A stretch of DNA of 64,000 nt from Nocardia sp. CC227C. Lineage in GTDB: Bacteria > Actinomycetota > Actinomycetes > Mycobacteriales > Mycobacteriaceae. Positions 23,783 through 32,523 of the stretch are shown one piece after another. How positions within the stretch are numbered: the first letter of the stretch is position 1; the number at the start of each line of letters is the position of its first letter. The notes beneath the pieces are model-generated. The model did no database searches and had not been told where the DNA came from. It was given only the letters and a program-made list of their open reading frames with translations. The DNA is taken from contig NZ_JASITE010000008.1 of assembly GCF_030767025.1 (NCBI RefSeq), positions 186,001-250,000 on the forward strand, given 5' to 3'. The position numbers and the translations under genes are program-made.

Positions 23783-26047
23783 TCAGGATTTGGCCAGATA
23801 CTCCAGCCGCTCGGAGTCCACGGCGGCATGCATCATGCCCGCCAGCCCCGGATGTGCGGTCAATCCCGGATCCGACTCGACCACCTCACGCGCCAATTGC
23901 TGTGCGGCGGTGATGACTTCCAGATCGTCGAGCAACGACAGCAGCCGCAGCGAGCGCGCGGTGCCGGACTGCGCCGAACCGAGCACATCGCCTTCCCGCC
24001 GCTGCCGCAGATCCAGCACGGCCAATTCGAAACCATCGGTGGTGGCGGCGACCGCCTCCAGCCGGGCCATGGCCGAGCCGACCGGATTGGTCTCGGTGAT
24101 GAGCAGGCACAGACCGGCGTGCTCGCCGCGGCCGACGCGACCGCGCAGCTGATGCAGCTGGCTCACCCCGAAGCGGTCGGCGTCGACAATGGCCATGATG
24201 GTGGCGTTCGGGACGTCCACGCCGACCTCGACGACGGTGGTGCACACCAGCACGTCGATCTGCGCGTCGTTGAAGGCCCGCATGACGCTGTCCTTCTCAT
24301 CGGCGGGCAGGCGGCCGTGCAGCAGGCCGACCCGCAGATCCGCGAGCGGGCCGCCGCGGAGCATGTCGTAGACATCCACCACCGCGTGCGTGGTCGAGCC
24401 CTCCTTCTCGGTCGCGGCCCTACCCTTCTTCTTGCCGTTCTCCTCTTCGTCGCCGCCGATGCGCGAACACACCACATACGCCTGGCGGCCCGCCCGCACC
24501 TCCTCGTGAATGCGCTCCCACGCGCGGTCCACCCAGGTCGGTTTCACCTTGGCGGGAACGACTTTGGTGGTGATGGGTGAGCGGCCGCGCGGCAGCTGGG
24601 TGAGGGTGGAGGTCTCCAGGTCGCCGAGGGTGGTCATGGCGATGGTGCGCGGAATCGGGGTGGCGGTCATGACCAGCAGATGTGGGCTGACCCCGTCCTT
24701 GGCCTTGGCGCGCAGCGCATCCCGCTGCTCCACCCCGAAGCGGTGCTGTTCGTCGACCACCACCATGCCCAGATCGTGGAACTCCACATTGTCCTGGATC
24801 AGCGCGTGGGTGCCGATCACGATGCCCGCCTCGCCGGTCATGGCGTCGAGCAGGGCGGCCTTCTTCTCCTTGGTGGACATGGAGCCGGTCACCAGCACGA
24901 TCTTGGTGGCCTGGTCGGCCGCACCCAGCTCACCGGCGGCGCCGAGTTCGCCGAGCATTTTCCGCAATGACCGATAATGCTGGGCGGCAAGCACTTCGGT
25001 CGGGGCCAGCATGGCGCACTGGCGGCCGTTGTCCACCACCTGGAGCATGGCCTCCAAGGCCACGATGGTCTTACCCGAGCCCACCTCGCCCTGGAGCAGG
25101 CGATGCATGGGGTGGGTGCGCGACAGGTCGGCGGAGATCTCCCCGATCACGGTGCGCTGCCCCTCGGTCAGTTCGAAGGGCAGCTGCTTGTCGAAGGCGG
25201 CGGCGATACCGTCCGTGCGGGGCGGACAGGCGCGGGCAGTGCGGCCCTCCACGTCGTGGCGGCGTTCGGCCAGCACCAGTTGCAATGCCAGCGCCTCGTC
25301 GAAACGCAAACGGCCCCTGGCCTGTTCGATATCGGACTTGTGCTCGGGCAGATGGATGAGGCGTAGCGCGTCCGAGACCGCGATCAGGGCGTGCTCGGTG
25401 CGCAGCTCCTCCGGCAGCGGATCGTCGATGGGGTCCAGCTGGTCGAGGACCTGCCGGATACAGCGCAGCAGATCCCAGCTCTGCACCTTGGCGGTGGCGG
25501 GGTAGACCGGGATGAACTCGCGTTCGAAGAACGAGACATCCACGCCCCCTTTGCCTTTGGCGGTCTGCGCCAAGCCGCGCAACGCGCCGCCGCCACGCAC
25601 CGTGGTGAGACTTTCCACGGTGCCGTCGCCGGAGTCCGGCAAGATCAGGTAGTCGGGATGGGAGAGATTCCAGCGATCGGGCCGCCACCAGTGCACGGTG
25701 CCCGACATCATGGCCTTGACCCCATCCTTGACCAGGTATTTCACCTTGTCGCCATTGAAGAAGGTGATGTCCACCGGGCGCGGGCCGCCCGTGTCCAGGG
25801 CCACCTTGAGCAGGCTGCCGCGGCGGTTCTTCATCGGCCGCAGTTCGGTTTTGGCGACGCGGCCCATCACGGTGATGTGCGCGCCCTCCTCCGGGGCCTC
25901 CTCGGTGAGCGGCTGGCCCTGGGTGGCGTAGCGCAGCGGATAGTGGCGCAGCAGATCCTCGACCGTGTGCATGTCGAACGCGTCCGCCAGCGGCTCGGCG
26001 GCTTTCACGCCGAGCACGTGGTCGAGCCGGTCGGCCAGTGTCGCCAT
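23783..26047 (-). CDS. recG: ATP-dependent DNA helicase RecG
   Basis: Branch-migrating helicase that rescues stalled replication forks and processes Holliday junctions. The 754-residue product has an N-terminal OB/wedge domain (about 30-220) and then two RecA-like domains. Walker A is GEVGSGKTIVA, the DEAD-like box is VVDEQHRFG, and motif III is MTATPIPRT. Motif VI is QLRGRVGRGE. A 20-residue Lys/Glu-rich insert (GGDEEENGKKKGRAATEKEG) lies in helicase domain 2, near residue 530. Its ATG directly abuts the stop of the upstream FakA-like gene (0-base gap). The same pair is found in M. tuberculosis. Confidence 0.96.
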   Translation of the reverse strand: MATLADRLDHVLGVKAAEPLADAFDMHTVEDLLRHYPLRYATQGQPLTEEAPEEGAHITVMGRVAKTELRPMKNRRGSLLKVALDTGGPRPVDITFFNGDKVKYLVKDGVKAMMSGTVHWWRPDRWNLSHPDYLILPDSGDGTVESLTTVRGGGALRGLAQTAKGKGGVDVSFFEREFIPVYPATAKVQSWDLLRCIRQVLDQLDPIDDPLPEELRTEHALIAVSDALRLIHLPEHKSDIEQARGRLRFDEALALQLVLAERRHDVEGRTARACPPRTDGIAAAFDKQLPFELTEGQRTVIGEISADLSRTHPMHRLLQGEVGSGKTIVALEAMLQVVDNGRQCAMLAPTEVLAAQHYRSLRKMLGELGAAGELGAADQATKIVLVTGSMSTKEKKAALLDAMTGEAGIVIGTHALIQDNVEFHDLGMVVVDEQHRFGVEQRDALRAKAKDGVSPHLLVMTATPIPRTIAMTTLGDLETSTLTQLPRGRSPITTKVVPAKVKPTWVDRAWERIHEEVRAGRQAYVVCSRIGGDEEENGKKKGRAATEKEGSTTHAVVDVYDMLRGGPLADLRVGLLHGRLPADEKDSVMRAFNDAQIDVLVCTTVVEVGVDVPNATIMAIVDADRFGVSQLHQLRGRVGRGEHAGLCLLITETNPVGSAMARLEAVAATTDGFELAVLDLRQRREGDVLGSAQSGTARSLRLLSLLDDLEVITAAQQLAREVVESDPGLTAHPGLAGMMHAAVDSERLEYLAKS

Positions 26048-27751
26048 CTATTCCACCCCGATCTGCACCAGATCCCCGGCCTGACCGCCGGGGTACACCA
26101 CCACCTCCACGCCCGGGAACCCGGCCGTGATGTGCTCGGTCAATTCCTCCGCCAGCCCGGCGGGCGCGGGCGCGCCGAGCAGCATGGTGACCAACTCCCC
26201 GCCGAGACCGAGCATCCGGTCCAGCAGGGTGCGCGCGGCGGAGCGCACATCCGGATCGATCACCACCACATCGTGGCCGACGAGCCCGAGCCCGTCGCCG
26301 GCTTCGCACGTGCCGACGATGGTGAGGGCCCGTTCGGCGGCCACTCGCAATGCGCCCCAGCGGGTCACGGCGGCCGCCTCGGACATGGCGAACACATCGT
26401 CGGCGGCGGAGCGGCCCGCATCGTGCATGGCCAGCGCCGCCAGCCCCTGCACGGTGGAAGCGCACGGCAGCATGAGCACATCCCGATGGCCGTCACGGGC
26501 GGCCACACTCACCGCGACCAGTTCGTGCGCGGGCAGCGCGCCGTTCGGCAGTACCAGCACCTCGCGGTGCGGGAGGGCACGAATCGCGGCCAGCAGCTGC
26601 TCCGCGGTGACCTCACCCTCCAATACCGTGGCCCCGGCGTCCTCGAACAGCCGCACCGCACCCGAACCCGAAGTCACGGCCAGGATTCCGCGATCCGCGG
26701 GCCCCGCCGACGCGTGCGCCGACACCGCCAGCGTCTCGATCCGGATCCGGCTCAGCGCCCCCGCCGCCAGTCCGGCCTCCACCGCCGCCCCGGCATCGGC
26801 ACAGTGCACGTGCGCCGACCACGCCCCGCCCCCGTCCCCCACCACGACCACCGAATCGCCCAGTCCGGCAAGCGCTTCGCGCAACCGCCCCGCCCGCCGC
26901 TCATCCGTCCGCGTCAGCAGGTACATGACCTCGTACTGCGGCACGGGCACGGCCGCGCCGGGGTCATCGGCCGCCGGGCGGGCAGCGGGCCGGACGGCGC
27001 GATTCGCCACCGCGGGGCCGGAACTCCGACCCGCCGCGCCCGCATCGGCCGATCCGCCGCGGTCCGGCGGGCGGCGGACGTACGCCGGGCGCACCGGCAT
27101 GCGCCCGCCGGTGGCCGCGACGAGTTCGTCCAGCAGCACCAGCAATCCGCGTGCGCCCGCGTCCACTACGCCCGCCTCGCGGAGGACGCCCAGCAGGGTG
27201 GGGGTTTCGCCGAGCGCCTTGGCAGCGCCGTCCGCGGCGGCCAGCGCCACGGCGGGCAGCGAGTCCTCGGCGCAGTCGGCGGCGTGTTCGGCGGCCCGGT
27301 CGAGGATGGTGAGCATGGTGCCCTCGACGGGCGAGCTCAGCGCCTCGCGCACCAGCACGGCGGCGCGGCGCAGCGCATGCCGCAGCGATTCGGCCGTGAG
27401 CGGACCGGCGGTCACGGCCTCGCCCATACCGCGCAGCACCTGGGAAAGGATGATGCCGGAATTCCCCCGCGCCCCGACCGTCGCGGCCCGCGCCATGGCG
27501 ACGGCGACCGAGTGGGCGCTGGGCCCGGCGCTGTCGGTCGTCGACCGTTCCTGTCCGGTCTCCGCCTCCGCCGCCCGCACCGCCGCCCGCATGGTGGTCA
27601 GCAGATTGTTGCCGGTGTCGGCGTCGGCCACCGGGAAGACATTCAGCGCGTTGATCTCGTCGCGATGCCGTTCGAGTCCTTCGAGGCAGCGCTGCCCCCA
27701 GCGCGTGAGCGCGGCACCGTCGAACACGTCCCCTTCCCCGGGCACCGTCAC
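26048..27751 (-). CDS. DAK2-domain fatty acid kinase subunit (FakA-like)
   Basis: A 567-residue protein from GTG 27751. The N-terminal DAK2 ATP-binding domain has NALNVFPVADADTGNN, where the usual motif is FPVPDGDTG. The two metal-binding Asp are kept. GARGNSGIILSQ follows. A middle domain (about 240-330) and a C-terminal FakA-type domain ending VVYPGGQAGDL follow. In other bacteria FakA phosphorylates fatty acids presented by a DegV/FakB protein; no degV gene lies in this window. The gene abuts recG and corresponds by position to M. tuberculosis Rv2974c/Rv2975c, which together cover the same length. Confidence 0.85.
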   Translation of the reverse strand: MTVPGEGDVFDGAALTRWGQRCLEGLERHRDEINALNVFPVADADTGNNLLTTMRAAVRAAEAETGQERSTTDSAGPSAHSVAVAMARAATVGARGNSGIILSQVLRGMGEAVTAGPLTAESLRHALRRAAVLVREALSSPVEGTMLTILDRAAEHAADCAEDSLPAVALAAADGAAKALGETPTLLGVLREAGVVDAGARGLLVLLDELVAATGGRMPVRPAYVRRPPDRGGSADAGAAGRSSGPAVANRAVRPAARPAADDPGAAVPVPQYEVMYLLTRTDERRAGRLREALAGLGDSVVVVGDGGGAWSAHVHCADAGAAVEAGLAAGALSRIRIETLAVSAHASAGPADRGILAVTSGSGAVRLFEDAGATVLEGEVTAEQLLAAIRALPHREVLVLPNGALPAHELVAVSVAARDGHRDVLMLPCASTVQGLAALAMHDAGRSAADDVFAMSEAAAVTRWGALRVAAERALTIVGTCEAGDGLGLVGHDVVVIDPDVRSAARTLLDRMLGLGGELVTMLLGAPAPAGLAEELTEHITAGFPGVEVVVYPGGQAGDLVQIGVE

Positions 27752-27926
27752 CGTCCTTCCACCACGTCATGGCCTGCGAAACCCCCGGCCGCCAGCCTAG
27801 TCGCCCACCCCGACAACTCGCCGACCTCCGATGTCGCGACCCCCGTCGATCACCGGTCCGGGTAGCGGCCGGGGACTATCGTGCGATGTGACACACATCA
27901 CCGAGGCCAGTTGTTCGGAGGCGATC

Positions 27927-28370
27927 ATGCGCTCGAATCGATCAGTACCGCTCTGCTCGGCCGTGGCCACCGCGACCACAGCCACCGCCGTCGCCCTGGC
28001 GGCACCGGCGGCCGCCGCGCCCGGCGGCCCCTTCGCCACCCTCTATTCCCTCACCAACGGCCCGTGCGTCGCCGTCGTCGACTCCTCGGTGAAGGGCGAC
28101 GCCTACCCCGGTTCGGCCGCCTTCACGGTGGCGGCCGATCTGTACGGCGTCGGATCCTGCCAGCTCACCGTCACCCTGCACTGGCGCAACGAGTCCACCG
28201 GGCAGACCGGGACCAAATCCATCACCCCGCACGGCCCCGGTTTCTGGACGAACGACGGCAAATCGGCCATCTTCTCCCCGGGCTACGGTGAGATCGTCGG
28301 CTGGGTTACCGTCGACCAACCCCATATCGGACAATCCGGTGAGGTCGCGTTCACGGTGACCCCGCTGTAG
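27927..28370 (+). CDS. Small secreted protein of unknown function
   Basis: A 147-residue protein from ATG 27927 with CGGAGG upstream. The signal peptide is MRSNRSVPLCSAVATATTAT followed by an Ala/Val core and a cleavage site near APAAAAPGG. The mature domain of about 110 residues is rich in Gly, Thr and Ser, alternates hydrophobic residues as in a beta-sandwich, and has two Cys (NGPCVAVV and GSCQLTV) that could pair. Actinobacteria have many such secreted orphans. The family is not recognised and no function is assigned. Confidence 0.75.
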   Translation: MRSNRSVPLCSAVATATTATAVALAAPAAAAPGGPFATLYSLTNGPCVAVVDSSVKGDAYPGSAAFTVAADLYGVGSCQLTVTLHWRNESTGQTGTKSITPHGPGFWTNDGKSAIFSPGYGEIVGWVTVDQPHIGQSGEVAFTVTPL

Positions 28371-28389
28371 TGGACGATCCGGGGGGCAA

Positions 28390-28419
28390 TTGGACATCGC
28401 CGTCACGAGGTGGTTACTC
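28390..28419 (+). promoter_or_regulatory. Probable rpmB promoter
   Basis: TTGGAC at 28390-28395 and TTACTC at 28414-28419 are spaced 18 bases apart. This would give a leader of about 150 bases before rpmB, which contains a short inverted repeat around CGCCAGC/GCTGGCG (28474-28496). Confidence 0.45.
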
Positions 28420-28575
28420 TTGCAGGGTTGCCTCACGCGGGGCACCGGTCCTGCCCTCTCAGGCATCGGCCCGCGTTCGCCAGCCACCTGCTGGCGGGCA
28501 CGTCCACGACATTAAGTTTTCGGACACGTCGCCTCGTGCGGCGCGTCCCCACATGACATGAAGGAGCTCGCGACT

Positions 28576-28767
28576 ATGGCTGCCGTCTGCGACGTCTGCG
28601 CCAAGGGCCCCGGCTTCGGTAAGTCGGTTTCGCACTCGCACCGGCGCACCAACCGTCGCTGGAACCCGAACATCCAGACCGTGCGCGCGCAGGTTGCCCC
28701 CGGCAACACCCGCCGCATGAACGTGTGCACCTCCTGCCTGAAGGCGGGCAAGGTCGTCCGCGGCTGA
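28576..28767 (+). CDS. rpmB: 50S ribosomal protein L28
   Basis: Large-subunit ribosomal protein, 63 residues from ATG 28576 with AAGGAG upstream. It begins MAAVCDVCAKGPGFGKSVSH. The paired motifs CDVC and CTSC show that this is the zinc-binding (C+) version. SHRRTNRRWNPNIQ is the family core. Actinobacteria often also keep a Cys-less copy elsewhere, controlled by zinc. The gene is next to ung and the FakA gene, a common arrangement. Confidence 0.96.
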   Translation: MAAVCDVCAKGPGFGKSVSHSHRRTNRRWNPNIQTVRAQVAPGNTRRMNVCTSCLKAGKVVRG

Positions 28768-28790
28768 TTTCTCAGCAACCCACAGCGTCC

Positions 28791-28826
28791 ACGCCCCGGA
28801 GCCCGTCACAGGGTGATCCGGGGCGT
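28791..28826 (+). terminator. Hairpin terminator after rpmB
   Basis: A perfect 10-bp stem, ACGCCCCGGA at 28791-28800 and TCCGGGGCGT at 28817-28826, encloses a 16-base loop 23 bases after the rpmB stop. There is no long T-run. Confidence 0.6.
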
Positions 28827-28869
28827 TGTCGTCGGTAGGGTGGTGTCGCGCACACGACAGGGGGAGGAA

Positions 28870-29379
28870 GTGAAGCGCTGGCAGGTGCTCCCGCTGGGGG
28901 CCGAGCACGTACACAGCCTGGCCGAATGCCATATCGCCTGCTGGCGTGAGGCGTACGCGAACCTGGTTCCCGCGCAGGTGCTCGACGCCTTCGATGTCGA
29001 CCGGCGCGCCGAGCAGTTGGAGAAGCAGCGCCTGCGCTATCCGGAACGCACGGTGGTGGCGGTAGCGGGCGACGCCGTCATCGGCTTCGGCAGCGGTGGC
29101 CCGTCGCTCGACGAGTCCGCGCCCACCCCGCGCGAAGTCAATGCCCTGTACGTGCGCGCCGCCTGGTACGGCACCGGACTGGCCCACGATCTGATGCGCG
29201 CCGTCCTGGTCCCCGATGTCGACACCTCGCTGTGGGTGTTCGAGGAGAATCCACGCGCACGGACGTTCTACGGCAAGTACGGCTTCGTTCTCGACGGCGG
29301 TCGCCGCGCGGAAGCCTTCAGTCCGGCCCTGGAAGTGCGAATGGTGCGGCACGCCGCAGCGTTACCGCACCATTCCTAA
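28870..29379 (+). CDS. GNAT-family N-acetyltransferase
   Basis: A 169-residue protein of the GCN5-related acetyltransferase fold, with a start placed at GTG 28870 (VKRWQVLPLGAEHV). The GGAGG is unusually close, so an upstream GTG could also be used. CWREAYANLVP is the usual beginning of this subgroup. EVNALYVRAAWYGTGLAHDLM contains the acetyl-CoA loop, with GTG replacing the usual RGxGxG spacing. FEENPRARTFYGKYGF is the C-terminal signature. The substrate is unknown. A 16-bp tandem duplication covers its stop codon. Confidence 0.85.
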   Translation: MKRWQVLPLGAEHVHSLAECHIACWREAYANLVPAQVLDAFDVDRRAEQLEKQRLRYPERTVVAVAGDAVIGFGSGGPSLDESAPTPREVNALYVRAAWYGTGLAHDLMRAVLVPDVDTSLWVFEENPRARTFYGKYGFVLDGGRRAEAFSPALEVRMVRHAAALPHHS

Positions 29380-29405
29380 TCAATGGCTGTCCTAATCAAT
29401 GGCTG
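29374..29405 (+). repeat. Perfect 16-bp tandem duplication at a stop codon
   Basis: TCCTAATCAATGGCTG is present twice back to back, at 29374-29389 and 29390-29405. The first copy contains the stop codon of the acetyltransferase gene. It looks like a recent slippage event with no effect on either neighbouring gene. Confidence 0.95.
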
Positions 29406-29417
29406 CCGCACCGACGG

Positions 29418-29678
29418 CTACTCCGCACCGCCGATGCACTGCACCTGCTGGCTGATCGACTGCACGAAGCACGCGAGCGTCGAGGTCGTTCCGGACGACA
29501 GCGACGAGGCGCTGTTGGTGTCGAAGATGCTGCCGACGGGTGTGGCCTCCGACGGCGTGGCGGCCGGGGCGGTGTAGGGCTCCAGCGTCAGCGGCGCGGC
29601 CTGGGCGGCGGGGACGGCTGCGAACGCGGCACCCACGGCGAGGGCGGCGACGACACCGCGGGCGGTCTTTCTCTGCAT
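29418..29678 (-). CDS. Small secreted protein, 86 residues
   Basis: The start is ATG 29678 with AGGAGC upstream. The signal peptide MQRKTARGVVAALAVGAAFA ends with VPAAQA before APLTLEP. The mature peptide is only about 58 residues, Ser/Thr-rich, with two Cys near the C-terminus (LACFVQS and VQCIGG) that could form one disulfide. Proteins of this layout are common in Nocardia-like genomes, but no function is known. It lies 40 bases downstream of ung on the same strand only in position; ung ends at 29719, so it could be the last gene of the thiL-ung unit. Confidence 0.75.
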   Translation of the reverse strand: MQRKTARGVVAALAVGAAFAAVPAAQAAPLTLEPYTAPAATPSEATPVGSIFDTNSASSLSSGTTSTLACFVQSISQQVQCIGGAE

Positions 29679-29718
29679 GCATTTGCTCCTGAATAGGCTC
29701 TGGCGGGTGGTACACCCC

Positions 29719-30396
29719 TCACGGCAGACGCCAGTCCACCGGGGCGGCCCCTAGGGTACCGAGCAATTCGTTCGTACGGGAGAACGGACGAGAACCGAAG
29801 AATCCGCGCGAAGCGGACAGCGGTGAGGGATGGGCGGATTCGAGGTACGGCGTGGACCCCAGCATGGGCTTGAGCGTGGCGGCGTCGCGACCCCACAGAA
29901 TCGCCACCAGGGGCTGGTCCCGGGCCACCAGCGCGCGAATCGCCTGCTCGGTCACTGCCTCCCAGCCCTTGCCGCGATGCGAGGCTGGCTGCCCCGGCGT
30001 CACGGTGAGCACGCGGTTCAGCATGAGCACGCCCTGATCCGACCACGGCGACAGATCACCGCAGGACGGCGTCGGGTGGCCGAGGTCCTTGGAGTATTCG
30101 GAGAAGATGTTGGCGAGGCTGCGCGGCACCGGCGAAACATCCGGAGCCACCGAGAAACTCAGGCCCATGGCGTGGCCGGGCGTGGGATAGGGATCCTGCC
30201 CGACGATCAGCACCCGCACCTTGTCGAACGGACGCTGGAAGGCTCGTAGCACGTTTTCGCCCTTGGGCAGATAGCCGCGTCCGGCGGCGAGTTCGGCCCG
30301 CAGGAATTCGCCCATGGCGGCGATGCGGTCGGCGACCGGCTCGAGGGCCTCGGCCCAGCCCGAATCGATGACCTCCGACAGTGGTTTGGCACCCAT
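29719..30396 (-). CDS. ung: Uracil-DNA glycosylase
   Basis: Removes uracil from DNA arising from cytosine deamination or dUTP incorporation. It has 225 residues from ATG 30396. The catalytic water-activating Asp lies in GQDPYPTPGHA and the catalytic His in HPSPLSASRGFFG. LMLNRVLTV completes the active-site pocket. It is 39 bases downstream of thiL on the same strand, matching M. tuberculosis thiL-ung (Rv2977c-Rv2976c). Confidence 0.96.
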   Translation of the reverse strand: MGAKPLSEVIDSGWAEALEPVADRIAAMGEFLRAELAAGRGYLPKGENVLRAFQRPFDKVRVLIVGQDPYPTPGHAMGLSFSVAPDVSPVPRSLANIFSEYSKDLGHPTPSCGDLSPWSDQGVLMLNRVLTVTPGQPASHRGKGWEAVTEQAIRALVARDQPLVAILWGRDAATLKPMLGSTPYLESAHPSPLSASRGFFGSRPFSRTNELLGTLGAAPVDWRLP

Positions 30397-30435
30397 GTCC
30401 GGATAACATACGGCGCGCGGATTCACGGCGAAACC

Positions 30436-31437
30436 TCACCCACCCGAAGCGAACGACTCCCACCCGGCGGGTCCGGGCCGGGGCGCGCCGTCGACGGTCA
30501 CGCCCGACCCCGTGCCGACGCGGCCGATCGGCTGCCAACCTGCGGGAATGCTCTCGGGGTCGCGGAAGGTGGCCGCGAAGGCGTGGTCCTCGCCGCCGGT
30601 GAGGATCCAGTCGAGCGGATCGGTGTCGAGGGCGGTGGACACCGGATCGAGGGCCGGGTCGCGCAGCGCGGCGGAGTCGAGATCGATGGCAACACTGGAA
30701 GATTGGGCGATATGCCCGAGATCGGCGAGCAGCCCGTCGGAGACGTCGGTGAGCGCCGAGACCGGCGCGGCGGCGGGCAGCTCCCGTACCGCACGGTAGG
30801 TCGGATGCGGAACACGATGGGCGGCAACCACATTCGCGAACGGTTCCGGGTCGATACCGGCGCTGAGCACCGCCAACCCGGCCGCCGACCAGCCCAGCCG
30901 CCCGGCCACCGCCACCACATCGCCGGGGCGGGCGGTCGACCGCAGGATCGGGTCGCGGTGCGGATCGCCGAACGCGGTCACCGAAATCACCAGCTGTGCG
31001 CTGCGCACCATATCGCCCCCGGCGACGGAACCGCCGCAGCGCGCGATCTCCGCCCACATGCCGTCGGCGAGATCGCGCACGAAATCCACCCGGGTCTCGG
31101 CCGGGCAGCCCAGCGCCACCACGAACGCGCTCGGCGTGGCCCCCATGGCCACCACGTCGGCGGCGTTCTGGGCGATCGCCTTGCGCCCGATATCGTATGC
31201 GCTCGACCAGTCCAGCCGGAAGTGCCTGCCCTCCACCAGCATGTCGGTGGTCACGACGAACCTGCCCGTCGGTGCGGCCACCACGGCGGCGTCGTCGCCC
31301 GGCCCCAGCAGCACGCCCGGAGCCTGCTCCCGCCCGGCGTTCACCGCCGCGATCAGCGCGAACTCCCCGAACTCGGCCACCGTCACCGGCTCGGCGCGGT
31401 CCGCACGCTCCGGCGCGGCACCGCCGCCACCGGGCAT
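30436..31437 (-). CDS. thiL: Thiamine-monophosphate kinase
   Basis: Phosphorylates thiamine monophosphate to thiamine pyrophosphate, the last step of cofactor synthesis. It has 333 residues from ATG 31437 (MPGGGGAAPERAD), with GGGGGAG upstream. GDDAAVV and the TTDMLVEGRHF segment bind ATP-magnesium, NAADVVAMGA gives the dimer core, and DVSDGLLADLGH lies in the C-terminal half. The conserved domain begins at VAEFGEFALI. The gene is divergent from the DUF3515 gene. Confidence 0.95.
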   Translation of the reverse strand: MPGGGGAAPERADRAEPVTVAEFGEFALIAAVNAGREQAPGVLLGPGDDAAVVAAPTGRFVVTTDMLVEGRHFRLDWSSAYDIGRKAIAQNAADVVAMGATPSAFVVALGCPAETRVDFVRDLADGMWAEIARCGGSVAGGDMVRSAQLVISVTAFGDPHRDPILRSTARPGDVVAVAGRLGWSAAGLAVLSAGIDPEPFANVVAAHRVPHPTYRAVRELPAAAPVSALTDVSDGLLADLGHIAQSSSVAIDLDSAALRDPALDPVSTALDTDPLDWILTGGEDHAFAATFRDPESIPAGWQPIGRVGTGSGVTVDGAPRPGPAGWESFASGG

Positions 31438-31638
31438 GGCGCTCCCCCCGATTCCGGCCGCGGCGGGCCCGCCGCTTCCCCGCGCGGCAGGCCCGCCGAC
31501 GTCTCGATTGCTCCTGCCGGTGATGACGGTCTCCTTACGGCCGAGTGCGCTGCGGGTGGTGGACCAACCGACGGTACCCTCGTCCCTGCACTCGCAGACC
31601 ACCAGCCGGACGCCACCGCCCGGCCGAGCAGATCGAGG

Positions 31639-32451
31639 ATGTCGGACCGGATGAGCAAGGACACGCACGGGAACGAGACGGAACCCACGTCCGCCGAGCA
31701 GTCGGCGCGACCCGGCGATCCCGACAGCCGGTCGCGGGGCGAGCACGCCGACGACACGGCCGCGCACGACTCCGACGCGGCACCGGCACGAACCTCGCTC
31801 GGTAAGTCCCACGACCCGGTCGACGAGCCCGACGACGACACGTCCGAGGTCGCGGCCGACGAGTCGGGTGCCGTGGTCGGAGAATCGGACGGCCCGGCAG
31901 CCGAATCGAGTGACACGGGCCGCTCGCCCGCACTCATCGCCACGGCCGTCGCGCTGCCCATCGCGCTGCTGGTGGGTGTGATCGTGATGGCGGTGGTGGC
32001 GCGGCAGAACGTGACGCGGGAACCCCTGGCGCTCGGGTCGGTGCCCGCGCCCGGGGCCGACGGACCGGCGTGCACAGCCCTGCTGCCCGCGCTGCCCGGG
32101 GACATCGGCGACTACACCACCTCGGAGCTGGTGGAGCCCGCGCCGCCCGCCACCAAGGCATGGCAGCTGCCCGAGGGCGGGGAGCCGATCGTGCTGCGCT
32201 GCGGGCTGGATCGGCCGCTGGAGTTCCACCGGGCGTCGCCGTTGCAGGTCGTCAACGGGGTGAACTGGTTCGCGGTGCGCGACGAGACCAGCGGGGTGAC
32301 GTCGGGGACGTGGATCGCGGTCGACCGGGGCACGTATATCGCGGTCACCATGCCCGACAGTGCGGGTCCGACTCCACTCCAGGAGATTTCGAACGCGATC
32401 ACCGACACGGTTCCGGCGCAGCCGCTCGATCCGGGCGAGCTGCCGAACTAG
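31639..32451 (+). CDS. DUF3515 family membrane-anchored protein
   Basis: A protein of about 270 residues, with ATG at 31639 or 31651. The first ~90 residues are acidic, Ser/Asp/Glu-rich and probably disordered. A single transmembrane helix follows (ALIATAVALPIALLVGVIV). The extracytoplasmic domain (about 120-265) carries the DUF3515 features CTALLPALPG, VLRCGLDRP and GVNWFAVRD, with two Cys likely to be paired. The family is restricted to actinobacteria and lies between thiL and ddl in M. tuberculosis too (Rv2980). Its function is unknown, but conservation beside cell-wall genes suggests an envelope role. Confidence 0.87.
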   Translation: MSDRMSKDTHGNETEPTSAEQSARPGDPDSRSRGEHADDTAAHDSDAAPARTSLGKSHDPVDEPDDDTSEVAADESGAVVGESDGPAAESSDTGRSPALIATAVALPIALLVGVIVMAVVARQNVTREPLALGSVPAPGADGPACTALLPALPGDIGDYTTSELVEPAPPATKAWQLPEGGEPIVLRCGLDRPLEFHRASPLQVVNGVNWFAVRDETSGVTSGTWIAVDRGTYIAVTMPDSAGPTPLQEISNAITDTVPAQPLDPGELPN

Positions 32452-32523
32452 CTGCCGAAAGCCGACCCGCTCAGGGCTTGGCGAATCGGGCGGTACCGGA
32501 GCGGCACCCTATCGCCCGCACGG

